Source of the DNA: Takashimella koratensis
Taxonomy: Eukaryota; Basidiomycota; Tremellomycetes; Trichosporonales; Tetragoniomycetaceae
Direction of reading: 5' to 3'
NCBI GenBank assembly: GCA_003116875.1
Contig: BCKT01000017.1
Span: 186,001-250,000 of the forward strand
Length of the DNA stretch: 64,000 bases
The notes under the pieces: model-generated
Told to the model about the DNA's origin: nothing
Database searches by the model: none
The model's input: only the letters and a program-made list of their open reading frames with translations
Shown here: in pieces, positions 24,601-34,860 of the stretch
How positions within the stretch are numbered: the stretch's first letter is position 1
Layout: each line of letters starts with the position of its first letter
Made by a program: the position numbers and the translations under genes

Positions 24601-25101
24601 CTCATTCCACGTATGACCGCTGTACTCGCGACCACCGCGTCCACTGCGATCCTCTCCTCCGTCACCCTCATCTTCGAGCGCGCCATGGCGGACCCATCCT
24701 ACGCCTTCCCTGCCTCCGGGTCGGGCGGTATTGGCTCCTCTGGCCCTGGGAGTACCTCCACCCCCGCTGCCGCCGGCGGGATTGCCGCGCTCATTGCGGA
24801 CTCTCAGTCGTCCCTCACACACCAGAAGAACTACTCGGCGTCGATCATAAGCTCGGCACCGAGCCTCGGACTGGGTGCAGGCGGGGCAGCAGGAGCAGGG
24901 TCAGGAGTGGGAGCGAGGGAACATTTGTTGGAAGAGATGGGGATGAGGGGGTTGATGGAGATGGGATTCCCAAGTGTTAAACTTGATCGGTGAGTACGGG
25001 AGAAAGCGATGAGTAAAAGTGCAAGGTACTGACGATTGGTTTTTAGGTTGACAAGTATGGCAAAATGGGTAGCGGCACTCATTGAATCCCTCACGGGATA
25101 A
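15665..25101 (+). CDS. NF1: Ras GTPase-activating protein, neurofibromin/Ira type
   Basis: Predicted 2715-residue RasGAP that switches off Ras, in the neurofibromin/Ira1-2 family. I resolve 27 in-phase exons, including 15665-15841, 15879-16025, 16058-17200, 17234-17500, 17534-17856, 17902-18281, 18317-18522, 18559-18854, 18889-19231, 19274-19480, 19518-19953, 19989-20064, 20099-20287, 20333-20645, 20699-20793, 20832-21201 and 21308-21518, the last being 25047-25101. The GAP domain carries the arginine-finger loop ELFRANSITTRLLTIF (Arg near residue 1316) and the helix SFIFLRFFCPAIVSPEG (about 1424-1440). After it come a Sec14-like part (RIFYFIVARVALVDYDLLAY) and a PH-like part (about 1630-1900), the pair typical of neurofibromin. 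The helical N- and C-terminal regions match Ira proteins in length. Yeast has two paralogues; only one is seen here. Confidence 0.93.
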
Positions 25102-25755
25102 ATACATCATCTTCCGGCTATCTCTTGGCATCTGATTTCAACATGAAATCAGTGTGAAACGAAGAAAATGTTTTAACGACACAATTTATGACATCTGGGT
25201 GGAGAGGTTGGAGAAGAGGGGGATTTTTCTTGGTTGCCGGGTTTATTATCTTATCTGGTACGCATGGCGTTTAGATGAGGGTATGATAATGAGTGATAAG
25301 TGAAGAGAGGTGTCCAAGTGCCAGGCTGGTTTTGACACGAGGAAGGGAAGGTGAAGAGCCAGGATAAAGAATAAGTAGTAGATATTTGAAAAGATCTTAT
25401 AGTTGACACGCTGCATGGAGAAACATGGAAAGTCTGGATTTGCATGGACATCGATTGACTGAACAGGGTACGGTTTCGACGGGAGATCGCGAAACTCGAG
25501 AAGAAGAGAATGTGTGAGAGTGGTGAGAGGGAGAAAGGGGCGGTTTGGACGGAGTGGTATGGACAAGTTCAGTGGAGGGTGGATGTTGGGAATGAGGATT
25601 GAAACGGAATACAACGTATGAAATAGCGCGAAAGGGGATGGAAAGACGAGATGAAAAGCATTTGTCGAACGGTGAACCAGATCTGGGATCTTGGCGCGTG
25701 GGCGATATCTCGAAGGTGCGATGTCAAGTCGGCGGGTACCAGAGGGAGTATTCGG
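25102..25755. other. Gap between NF1 and the tandem family
   Basis: About 650 bases with A/G-rich plus strand and no credible coding frame. It marks the left edge of the accessory block, where gene structure changes from many-exon genes to intronless ORFs. Confidence 0.45.
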
Positions 25756-26205
25756 TCACGGCAGCAGTAATTCGGTCTGCTGTTCGGCCGCCGGCTTGGT
25801 TTCTGACGCCTGTGTCGACTCGTCCTTCGATTCGTTCGTCGATTTGAACAGGTAGCCGGTCTTCCGGAGGTGCATCTCGCGGCCGTCGGTGTCGAGCGCG
25901 GACCCAGGAGGTCTCACGGAACTGTCGCTCTGGAATATGAGACAGCTTGAATCTTCCAATTCGGGGTGACGCTTATTGGGGCGTGCCTGGCTGCCAGTGC
26001 TCGTGCCGGATTCAATTGACTCTCGTGCAGTAAATTTCAGTCTCCCTTTGGGCAACGCAGTCGTGTTCCATCACGTGGGAGGGAAGTTCAATTCCGCCTT
26101 CTTAGTGAAGAGAAAAAGATGGGTGCTTGTGAAGCTGTCGACATGGGGCCGGTAGTACAGGGCCGCAGAAACGCCGTAGGGAATGTCGGAAAGGAAAACG
26201 CTCAT
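25756..26205 (-). pseudogene. Family unit a, broken by an in-frame stop
   Basis: Reading from an ATG at 26205 gives MSVFLSDIPYGVSAALYY, a hydrophobic strand THLFLFTKKAELNF, then TGA at 26073-26071 immediately before a Trp codon. The same frame then runs open to 25756 (ALPKGRLKFTARESIESG and HPELEDSSCLIFQSD). The stop sits exactly where intact relatives have GW or DW, and both sides align with unit b, so this is a disrupted copy. Readthrough or a hidden intron cannot be excluded. The N-terminal tail of other members is missing. Confidence 0.6.
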
Positions 26206-27479
26206 GTTGTACGTTGTACGGCGGACGCTCGTCTGTCCTCTCGCGATCAGCCTTCAAGCTCTGGTTCGGGCAAAACATCGGATGCAGGTGTCGGCGGGGT
26301 ACAGTAAGAGTGTAGGTAAGTTGAAAGAGAATAGGATGGAAAATAGAAACGTGAAGGAAAGATCGAGGAGAATAGATTAAGGGATAGAGAGTGGGATAGA
26401 GAGTGGGATAGAGAGTCTGCAAAAGTTTCCAGAATCCTTTGGTGCCGCTGAGACATATTTATATCTTGCACCGTATCGCCGTTTCCATGTGCAGGCAAAG
26501 TTGCAAGCACGCCATGCCTCTTGCTCCCTTGTTTTAACTCTCCTGGCCTACCTATAGCCGCCTCTTCTACCCCGACCTCAACGGCTCCACCGCCGAGAGT
26601 CCCAAAGGACCAGACCCCCTTCGAGATTGCACGCACTGATAAGCCAATGTTTTTTTTCCTCTCCACTTCTGACAAAGATGTAAGCGTATTTGGCTGCGCG
26701 GGACCGTCATGCGGACCGTCTCAGCTCAGCTCGGTTTCCGCACCTTTGATTTACGCCAATCACCACTTGGAGAGGTGGTGCGCGCAGCGTGCTGGTCATA
26801 GTCAAAAGAGGGTGTCTGGACGTGAACGTTTCAGTCAAACAGCACTCTCAAATGATGAAAGGTCTGCATTGGTGGCCGAGTAGCGCCGATAAACCCGGGT
26901 GGAGTGAGAAAGTAGGTGTGTGTGTTGGTGGTTGGGGAGGTGAGGGGTCTCTGATAGGACGCCAAGCTGTGGGATTATCCATGGAATGACAGCCTCCTCT
27001 GGTTGAATTTGAGCAGAGAGTAGGAGCTTATGGAAATTCCTGCAGTCTGGCGTATGCAGCGCGCCAAACAACACACAAGGGGTTCGCACCTTCTGAGCTT
27101 GAACTCCTGGCACCATCGGCCAAGTAATCAGACACAATTAAACGTGATAGGATTCCATAGTGAGTGCACTGCACGGAAAAGCACGCAGAACTCTTCGATT
27201 CGTATGGAAAGATAAATACAGGGAATGCGACACCTTAGATCATTGTGAAAAACATGTGAAAGAAATGCGAGGCGAAGGCATGAATCCGGCAAATGAAGGG
27301 GAGAAGGGGGAGGCTGCACGTAGTGATATGAACAGGTTGAGTGGAGAGTGAAAGTAGGAAAAGAGGTTAAGAGGAAGGCAGGACATGGGTAAAGGCGAGC
27401 AATCGAGTGTGAGGAGTGACGGGATCACGGAAGGATGAGGCTGAACCCTCTGTGGTACAATGGCGAGTCGGGAGGAACG
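26206..27479. other. Spacer between units a and b
   Basis: About 1.3 kb without a credible gene. A triple 12-base tandem of the type GGGATAGAGAGT lies at about 26380-26416. The part from about 26735 to 26900 resembles 28437-28600 and, in part, 31118-31146: CACCTTTGAT near its start and an N-CCGAGTA-N(3)-GCCGA block near its end. This is the duplicated upstream segment of the array. Confidence 0.5.
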
Positions 27480-28012
27480 ATGCGGGCTTGGTCCGTGGAT
27501 GTTGTTGAGCGTTGGGTCTACTCGGTTGCCGACTCTGTCTTCCGGCCGGAAAGGTAGCTCGCAGTAATAGAAAGTCAGTCCCCTCTCAGAGTCCCGAACC
27601 TGCTGTAGAATCGGCACACCGTGCGCAGCACGAAACTCGAAAGTATCCAGGTTGTTCAAATCGGGGTGGCCGATGCTCGACGCTGCGTGGGAAGCAGAGG
27701 CTGTGTCGTGGTCGGGTGGCGTCTCTTTTTGAACGTGACCTTGACGTTCGGTTCCGCAATCGCAACCCAGTCCGTCGCGGAGAGTCTCAGCTGGCCAAAT
27801 TTGGTGAAGAGGAGCACTGGCACGCTTGTGGAAGATAACCAATTCTCGTGCTCGGTGCTGGTGTAAAGCGCCGCCGGAATGTCTTGGTTGTCGGGAGCGT
27901 CGGATTCGGGTATTGCCCCTTTATCGAGCTCCGTCGCGTCGATTGTAGGACAATCATTCGGCGACACGTCAATTCCTGTGTCGTACGGATCTTGAAGCCC
28001 CTGGGAAGACAT
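27480..28012 (-). pseudogene. Family unit b, probable frameshift
   Basis: The ATG at 28012 opens a 118-codon frame: acidic N-terminus with DCPTIDATELDKG, then DNQDIPAALYTSTEHENW, VPVLLFTKFGQLRLSATDWV and KVTFKKRRHP, ending at 27656. Family-like sequence resumes in another frame (HPDLNNLDTFEFRAAHGVPI, which aligns with HPELEDSSCLIFQSD of unit a) and runs on past 27500. The simplest reading is a frameshift near 27700. No good GT-AG intron bridges the two frames. If the first frame alone is used, the product is a truncated 118-residue protein. Confidence 0.55.
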
Positions 28013-29585
28013 GATGCTGGACTGTGAAAAGCGGAAAGTGAGCAGGTGAAATATCGATGCTGCTGAATGTAGAGGAATGAAAGGCTGAAAGAGGTTGGGT
28101 AGAGGATAAAAAAAAAAAACACTCTCCAGTCCTCGAGTTATTAAACAGCGTGTAAAGGTTCTTGGCCCTCCTTCACCCTAACGGCCCAGGAAGCACGCCA
28201 TACTTCTTCGTGCTTAGCTAGTCCCTCTCCTGAGGCGCGTGTACCATCCAAACAAAATCCGACATTAGTTCACAGCCATCATGCCGAGACGCTGCCGAGA
28301 GCCACAGAAGAGAGAGTGCCTTCCGGTCCACAGAGGCTCACTAACACTTCTCTTTTGCTCGTCTCTCAGCAGGGCCCCCAAGGGCCTTCTCAGCCAAGTG
28401 GCAATCACCCTGCGGGCGCGCTCACCACAGCCGCTCATTTCACCTTTGATGAACGCCGATCACCGTTTGGGTAGGTGGTGCTTGCACTTTGCAGATCACG
28501 TATAAAAGAGGGAGCCGGGACACTCACAGTTTAGTGAAACACCAAGTTGGAAGAATAAAAGGTCGACATTGACGACCGAGTACAGCCGACTAAAACCGAG
28601 GGAGGAGGGCGAGTACGAGGCCTATCCACGAGTGGGGCTTCGATCGTGTACGAAGCGTGAGGGTGAGGTCTGAAGGAGGAGTCATGCATGGCCGATTGCT
28701 GCTGACAGCGGCCAAGCAGTTTCTGTGGCTTTCGGTAAGACGAACATGGGGGACACAGTAAGTAACAAGCCTAGACGAAGCACTTGCGTCCGAGTGTCGT
28801 GGAATATACAAGAGTCTTTTCTATGTCACCTTGGAAACTAACGGTAGAGTAACCCAGTCCCCTCAAACGAACAGTCTAAGGTACAGCTTAAATCGTATAT
28901 CTAAATGAAGAACCCAAAAACCTACTGTCTCACCGTGCGTCGGGAGTCTGTATTACATAAAGACTTGCCCCCTTACGCGAGGCTTTGTTTGCTGGTGTGC
29001 TGGACGGATAGCTCAGACGCAGCATAGAGATACACCTTCCACTGGCAGAGTGACTTGGAGCACTCCATTTTTTTGGTTCTTGGAATTGACGGAAAAGAGT
29101 GGCTTATCTGAGGTAACGTGAGAGGGATGAAAGCAGTTTGACGGTTAGGGACCGGGCTGATGAGATTTGAGGAGCTAGCGTTGGGGGAAACAGTCTATTT
29201 ACTTCAAGGTCGGAAAGCTGCATTCGGGAGGTTCTGGTTTGGAATGAACAGGAGCTTGGGAGCTGATAATTGGAGAGAATTTGGAGGGATAGTATTTAGA
29301 CAAGAGTAACTGAGTGAATGAGTTAGTTGGGGGAGGGGGGAGACAGAGGGAGAGATTAGCGGTTGGACGAGTGATAGGAACAGGTGCAGGTTGTTGGTAT
29401 GTAAGAGAGGAGTCTCGTTATCTGAACGAGACGATGTACAAAATTGAAACAAAAATTCTTGGCGGAACAGTGGCAAATGGGGAATTGTCGATCAAAGCAG
29501 CCGGGGGCGATGAGACGGAAGTTTCCGCATTGGTGTGGCGGGTCGACGAATCGATGTGTGAGTGTGTATGCGGGTAAAATCCTAC
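28013..29585. other. Spacer between units b and c
   Basis: Contains the second copy of the duplicated upstream segment (about 28370-28700), with a TATAAAAGAGGG stretch at about 28502, the CGAGTACAGCCGACTAAA block at 28577 and GAGTCATGCATGG at about 28679. Beyond about 28850 the sequence is A/T-richer with no credible gene. Confidence 0.45.
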
Positions 29586-30425
29586 GGATTCTCATTGTTG
29601 GGCGCCGGATCACTCGGGGTGGGATTGCCAATGTAGACGATTGACAGAAGATCCACACCACTGCGCACGTCGATTGAAGGGAATCTTTCGTGAGTGTCTT
29701 TTGTTAGGTTTCTACGGGTTGGGGATTCATCTCTCGACGCTACAGACTGCTATTTAAATGCACCAGATCGGCCTCGACCGCTTGCGCGTCGTTCATGCAT
29801 CCCCGTCGTTCTCCGCGGCCGCAGCCGCTCGTGGGCCCGTGCGCCGCAGCGCTGCATCGCCTCTACTAGTGGTCTTATTGTTCTCCGTGGCCTCGGCCTG
29901 CGCCACCCCGCTTGGTCCCCTCTCGGCATCCCAGGCACTTCGGGAGCGCTCGGACCGCTTCAGGCGTCCTCAGACGCCATACTTGACATCTTTGGAGATG
30001 TGAAACACGAGTTGATCCAACCTCTCAAGTGAAGCCAAAAGCCCGTCGGTGTGGACGAATGTAGCGCTGTTCGGGTCTCGAGAGCGAATCACCCTGCCGT
30101 CGCTGCCGTTTGCCTTCACCACCGCGGTCCACCCGTTCGATTTGCGAAGATCCAGTTTTCCTTCGAGAGTGATGAAACAAATGGGTGCTTGACTGGTGTT
30201 GATCTTGCTGGAACCGGTACAAATGAGGGCCACCGGGATGTCGCTCTCGTCTTTCGTGTAGCGAGCTCGATGGCGAACGTCATCTTTCAACCAATCCACG
30301 TTGATGGTAGGGTGGTCTGCGGCTTCCTGGCGGGTGACGAAGTGATTCACCCAGCTGGAATAGGGCTCGGGGACCTCGGGGACATCCTGGGAAGAATGGT
30401 TGGTGGTAGAGGTAAGGTCAGGCAT
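29586..30425 (-). pseudogene. Family unit c, truncated before a GC-rich segment
   Basis: ATG at 30425 opens 151 codons ending TGA at 29970. Family features: HPTINVDWLKDD, DESDIPVALICTG, APICFITLEGKLDL, SNGWTAVVKANG and LDQLVFHISKDVKYGV, the last matching YLDQAIYFPTKDSRFG of unit f. The frame stops just after this point, where a GC-rich segment begins (about 29755-29985). Beyond it, at 29680-29586, a short frame ending SIVYIGNPTPSDPAPNNENP looks like a detached C-terminus. I read this as a gene interrupted near its 3' end, but a short functional 151-residue protein is possible. Confidence 0.5.
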
Positions 30426-30609
30426 CGGTGTGAAGGGAAGAGGGAGGGTCACGCAGTAAAAGAGGCAATCCGAGGGGAAAACAAAAACTGTGGTAAAAGG
30501 TGTGGCGTTGAGAAGTGCTGGACAGATTGGATGGGGAAGAGACACAAAGAGAGAGACAGAGAGAAAAGCGGAAGGGTAATTGGAAGTGTGAGTGTGTGAG
30601 TGTGTGAGT

Positions 30610-30616
<7 letters not shown>

Positions 30617-30680
<64 letters not shown>
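30617..30680. repeat. (TG)32 microsatellite
   Basis: Thirty-two pure TG units, flanked by GTGTGAGTG-type imperfect repeats on the left and GAGTGAGT on the right. It lies in the presumed promoter of family unit c. Confidence 0.95.
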
Positions 30681-30685
<5 letters not shown>

Positions 30686-31836
30686 GTGAGTGAGTGAGTG
30701 TGTGTGTGTTGTAGAAGAGAAGGAGAAAGAGAGTGGGAGGTGAACACGCAATATTTATGTATGCAAGGTGGAAAGCCTTTTCAGTCTCTGAAATAGCGAG
30801 CAGCACCACATAGCTCCAAAATTCTAACAATCCTCTCCTTGTACGCCCGCTTCAGGTCACATACAAACTCTGGTCGCCCCCACAAAGGACGGTGCTTTTG
30901 GGGCGCGCCGAGAACGTCCACATTGATTGTCCTATACTTGTTGCAATGTTGAAGGCGCACCTTCTCTGTGCGGCAAGACTTTGCGGAAGTCCCAATCTCG
31001 GCTCTCTTTCGACATGTCAGTTGTGCACGGCGCCGATCCCAAAGAAAGGATTCTGTCCGCCCCAAAATCGTTTCAGTGAAACCCCCGTTTGCTCTGTATC
31101 GTGAAGGGTTTCTAGTGACCGCCGAGTACAGCCGACTAAAGCCGGACGCGGATGGTACGTGGTAGTCTCGGCTGTGAGTGGGGCTTCGAGTGGGTATAAG
31201 GCGTGAAGAGAGAGGGATGAGTCATGCATGATCAGCCATTGCCGACGAGAGTTTAGGGGTCAACGTCGTGCCCCGCGGGGGTAGTCTGGAGGACTCAACA
31301 ACACATAGGCTGTAATCGATGCAGTTGAACCGACAGTGAATCGGTGCGCGTCTGAGGCATCCAAGTAGAAAATGGGTTACGTAGGCCTGAGTTTGGTCCG
31401 ACGAGCCATTCAAAGCGAGTCGTCACCTCCGTATAGAACAAGCTCGTTCGTCTGGACATCCACGACCGCTACAGCCCAGGGTCGCCCCTTTTATCGTCTT
31501 GCTCGCAACACTGGCAGCTGTGCTCTGTTCAGGCTTAAGAATGTAGCCCCCCGACCAGTGACATACGGGACATTAACGAGGTGGCGGAGGATGTATCAAA
31601 CATAATCTCAAAATAAAATGGACAAAAGTGTTGGTATGATTGAGAAGGGGAGGGTGCGACCGAGAGGGCGGACGGCTAATAGGAACAAGTTCAGTCGAGG
31701 GGGGCGTTGGAGCGGATGGCGAGAGGGAGAAAGGGGTGTTAGGATGGAGTATGAACATGATCAGTTGAGGGTGATGACAGGACAAAAAAGAAGGATAAGC
31801 GGGAGAGGAAAATTCAGAAACCTGGGGGAAGAAAGA

Positions 31837-31848
31837 GGGGGGGGGGGG

Positions 31849-31887
<39 letters not shown>
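31837..31887. repeat. Poly-G tract (14 G, A, 36 G)
   Basis: The plus strand carries 14 consecutive G, one A, then 36 consecutive G, downstream of family unit d. Such a run is prone to quadruplex formation and slippage, and its exact length may be affected by sequencing error. Confidence 0.85.
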
Positions 31888-31890
<3 letters not shown>

Positions 31891-32008
31891 CGTATAGGAG
31901 CTGGGAACGAAGAGGGAGGATCACAGGTGAAACATCGACAGGAAGCATTAAAGACAACCTTACGTTTCACCAGTGGCTGGGGCGTCGGGATTGTCAGATG
32001 GATCGGCT

Positions 32009-32635
32009 TCAACGGGTCTTGGGGCAGCCTGCGACCTCTGCGTAGGACGGGGTGGTGTACGGAAACCAGTTGGTCGCGCACGGAGCCCATTCAAACGTGA
32101 TCGTGCCTGACTTCACAAGTTTGATTTTGGCTCGGGAGTTGTCTGTAAGTCGGAAGTTCAGACTGACCGGGCCGGCTCTGAAAATGACCCGGTTGAGAAT
32201 CTGCCAACCGGTGGGCGACCCATCCTTCTCTCGAACGAGCGAAGTTCCCCAATCACGTCCCCGGAAGAGAGTGAGCTCACTCTCATTGAGTAAAGCGGTG
32301 TCGACTTCCCAGAAAGTCGACGTCCGAACAAAGTTCAGGATGTACGGGTTGGGACGGGTGATTTCGCTGAATTGAGGCGCGATGGAAGCCACAAGTAGCA
32401 GCTTCTCATTGTCGGGAGCCGTGGGATCGACAAAAATTCCACCGGTGCACGTGGTGAGGTCGCGGTTGTTCTGTTTCCCTTCGACGTTCTTTCCGTTCAG
32501 AGGTATCCAACTGTTGTCGGTTGCGTGGGGGGTTGGGAACAGCGCTGACTCAAAAGAGCGCCGATCACGCCATTCAGGGTCCTGGATCACGAAGAGAGTA
32601 TATGATTCCTCTGGATTGTGTTCTGCCATCGTCAA
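32009..32635 (-). CDS. Hypothetical protein, tandem family unit d
   Basis: An uninterrupted 208-codon frame with two candidate starts at 32635 and 32629. It is the most diverged open member. The family core is visible as EKLLLVASIAPQFSEITRPN, a strand NPYILNFVRTSTFWEV, ESELTLFRGRDWGTSLV and a second half with SGTITFEWAPCATNWFPYTT. There is no signal peptide, membrane helix or known catalytic motif. Trp, Phe and beta-strand-like alternation suggest a small globular beta-rich protein. No introns are seen, in contrast to all housekeeping genes in the window. Function unknown; homology to the other units is supported but weak. Confidence 0.55.
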   Translation of the reverse strand: MTMAEHNPEESYTLFVIQDPEWRDRRSFESALFPTPHATDNSWIPLNGKNVEGKQNNRDLTTCTGGIFVDPTAPDNEKLLLVASIAPQFSEITRPNPYILNFVRTSTFWEVDTALLNESELTLFRGRDWGTSLVREKDGSPTGWQILNRVIFRAGPVSLNFRLTDNSRAKIKLVKSGTITFEWAPCATNWFPYTTPSYAEVAGCPKTR

Positions 32636-34245
32636 AGAGTAGGGATTGTGTGTCGGTACTGGGACTGGGAATGAAGCAGATGTCGACAGGGGAGGGGTGT
32701 GTTGCGAAGACGCAAAAAAATTTAGTCAAACCCTACATGTTGTTGAATATATATGCAAAACAGCCTTGTTTGCCGGCCTCTGCACGCTGACACACTGCAC
32801 CAGCTTGGCAACGATGAACCCTTTGTGGATGGCTTCAACGCACCGATAGCTGACTTCGACATTTTGCGCAACTCAAAGGAGGAAAGCGGGTGAACATGCT
32901 GTGTTGAACAATCTTGCGAAAACGCGCCGAGTTGAGCGTTCAGAAAGAAGCCTTTACCGTAGTACACCCAGAGGTTGCATGCTAGTCGTTTTGCTCCTTT
33001 CTCGCAGCTTACTCCCAAAAGCCCCCAAGAGCCTTCGCGCTCTCTCCTTGCCCCTCCCCTTCCCCCCCCCTGATTGCACTCCGCAATTCCGCCCATTCCC
33101 CCTCCTCATGATTTTCCTTGTTCTTCTCCTACCTCACATACCTCCGCCCTCTCATGCCTCTCCCCTTCCCTTGTTCTCGTCGACCTGGCTCCCCTCTCGC
33201 TCCCTCTTTTGGCTTCAGAGCTACAAATCTTCCGAAAAACTCCCGGGTTGGACTCTGAAACGCAAATGTTGTTCGAAGGCTCGAAGTGGGTACAAAACCT
33301 CTAGACTGCTTGTCTTTCACGTTGTCCTTTCCTGGCGCCTTCCTCTCCTCCTCCGCAACCACTGCATTCCCTCTTTCTCAAGCCGTTCCGCCTCGTCCCC
33401 GGCTCACCGTCACCGGTCGAGCGCCGACCGAACTTGGGCTTCCACCTGGCACTTGTTTTTTTTGCCCCTCTCGTCTTGCCCTTTCCTTTGCCTCTTGGGC
33501 CAAGAACAATCCGCCGAAAGTAGCTCCAAAACACACAACTTGTGTTTGTCAATATGGGAGACACAGTAAGACTCTCACAAGTCAGCGAAAGTGGACTCTC
33601 GTGCAGCTAGAGAAACACAGGTCATATACGCATCCCTACGTTTTCATACTGTAATTAACCACCGCCTCAGACAAGAACTTGTTGGTTCCAAGCGTTTCTT
33701 TCTCCAGAGCAGGACCGAACGAATATTTGAGCTATGGGACTATCTCAATGTTTCATGTAGGCGACCTTCCTCGGTTGAAAGACCGCACTGCTCCAAGGAG
33801 TCATCATTGATGTCTCTGTTAAATCTCGACTGGCCAAGGGGCATATACTTGCTTGCGGGTCCAACGAACACTCCACCAAGCACCATGATACTGTCTGCGC
33901 CGTTCTCTACATCCTAGACGCTGATTAATCCGACCTCTTTACGGACCCGCTTCGAGCGGTCACGCCTCCGCCATTGCTCTAGCCAGCTGAGTTTCAAATC
34001 GCTCATCAGAGATCAAAAATCGAGGCGCGCGGTCTGGTGATTCCCACTAGCCCCGCATGACTACGAACAGGTATTTTATCATGACAGGAATCCGCCAAGC
34101 CAGTGTGACATCGATAAGTGCTGCATTACTTTTGGACAAGACTTCAAAAGCAAAACTCATTGCATACTGACTTGGCTAAGAATTAGCTAACCTCCTTCTA
34201 CGTCCCTCTTGGTGGTGAGATGGAAGTCATGAACTCCTCCTGGGC
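32636..34245. other. Spacer between units d and e
   Basis: About 1.6 kb without a credible gene. The segment 33000-33560 is C/T-rich and gives low-complexity open frames on both strands. GGGAGACACAGTAAG near 33556 resembles GGGGACACAGTAAG near 28747 in the unit b spacer, further evidence of shared ancestry of the spacers. Confidence 0.4.
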
Positions 34246-34860
34246 TTAAGAACGAGGGCTCTTGAGCAATGTCGAAATCTGCGCAGTGTCGGTCATCCGC
34301 TGGGTGGTGGGAGGCACATTAGCAGTGTTCAGACTGTGGTCGAAAGTGGACTCATCCCAGCCGTTACTGTACTGGGTAACGAGACATCCGGTGGACAAGA
34401 CAGTCAAGTTCAATTCGTCCGCAATTTGGCGAGCTGTTTGCCTTCTATTCAAGCGGTTTTGACCCCATTTACTTCCAGCGAGTGGGACAAAGACAGCTTG
34501 ATCAACGTAAACGGGATCGACCCCTGGGATGGAGGCGAGTTGAGCCGTGGAGCCTGACTCACGAAACAACGAAAGCATTGGGCCGTTTGCTGAGTCGAGC
34601 GTGACCACAGACCATCCCATACCCTTGGAAATCAAGGGGTCATTGCCCTCGTTTAGAACACTGAAAAAGACATTACCGTCCTTGTTGGTCTCGTCTCCGC
34701 GGTGGCAGACCAATGCCGCTTCCGTCACTACGGGGCGATCAGTCTTCAGCGTATGAGACATGTCGAACGTGCATGCTTCCTTGTTGATAGTAGGGTTGAT
34801 GAGGAAGCTCGGTTTCACAGAGAGTCCGCTGAGCTCGGTGTTGGTAATTGAAGCTGCCAT
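34246..34860 (-). CDS. Hypothetical protein, tandem family unit e
   Basis: An uninterrupted 204-codon frame with family motifs in order: NPTINKEACTFDMSHTLKTD, VVTEAALVCHRGDETN, NVFFSVLNEGN, KGMGWSVVTLDSANGPMLSL, then DPVYVDQAVFVPLAGSKWGQ. Compare HPTINVDW and SNGWTAVVKANG of unit c, and KYLDQAIYFPTKDSRFGSDP of unit f. The C-terminal third is polar and Thr/Ser-rich with no matching block. There are no targeting signals or known domains, and the gene is intronless. This is the best-preserved member for building a profile of the family. Function unknown. Confidence 0.6.
   Translation of the reverse strand: MAASITNTELSGLSVKPSFLINPTINKEACTFDMSHTLKTDRPVVTEAALVCHRGDETNKDGNVFFSVLNEGNDPLISKGMGWSVVTLDSANGPMLSLFRESGSTAQLASIPGVDPVYVDQAVFVPLAGSKWGQNRLNRRQTARQIADELNLTVLSTGCLVTQYSNGWDESTFDHSLNTANVPPTTQRMTDTAQISTLLKSPRS

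Larger units (their letters stand above)
30426..32008. other. Spacer between units c and d
   Basis: About 1.6 kb with no credible gene. It holds a (TG)32 tract about 190 bases upstream of unit c, the third copy of the CGAGTACAGCCGACTAAA block at 31123, GAGTCATGCATG at about 31216, and a 36-base G run about 120 bases downstream of unit d. Confidence 0.5.

Noticed and set aside
29758..30003. An 81-codon plus-strand frame with a hydrophobic stretch (LLVVLLFSVASACATPL)
   Set aside because: It lies in the GC-rich segment at the end of family unit c, has no family features, and GC-rich DNA often gives chance open frames.
30418..30751. Minus-strand frames full of Thr-His repeats
   Set aside because: They are translations of the (TG)32 microsatellite.
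32800..32895. A short plus-strand frame ending NDEPFVDGFNAPIADFDILR
   Set aside because: It looks protein-like but has no start, no splice partner and no recognisable family. It may be a remnant and is too short to call.
33000..33654. Several overlapping open frames on both strands
   Set aside because: All are low-complexity Ser/Pro/Leu or Arg/Gly/Glu translations of C/T-rich DNA without motifs.
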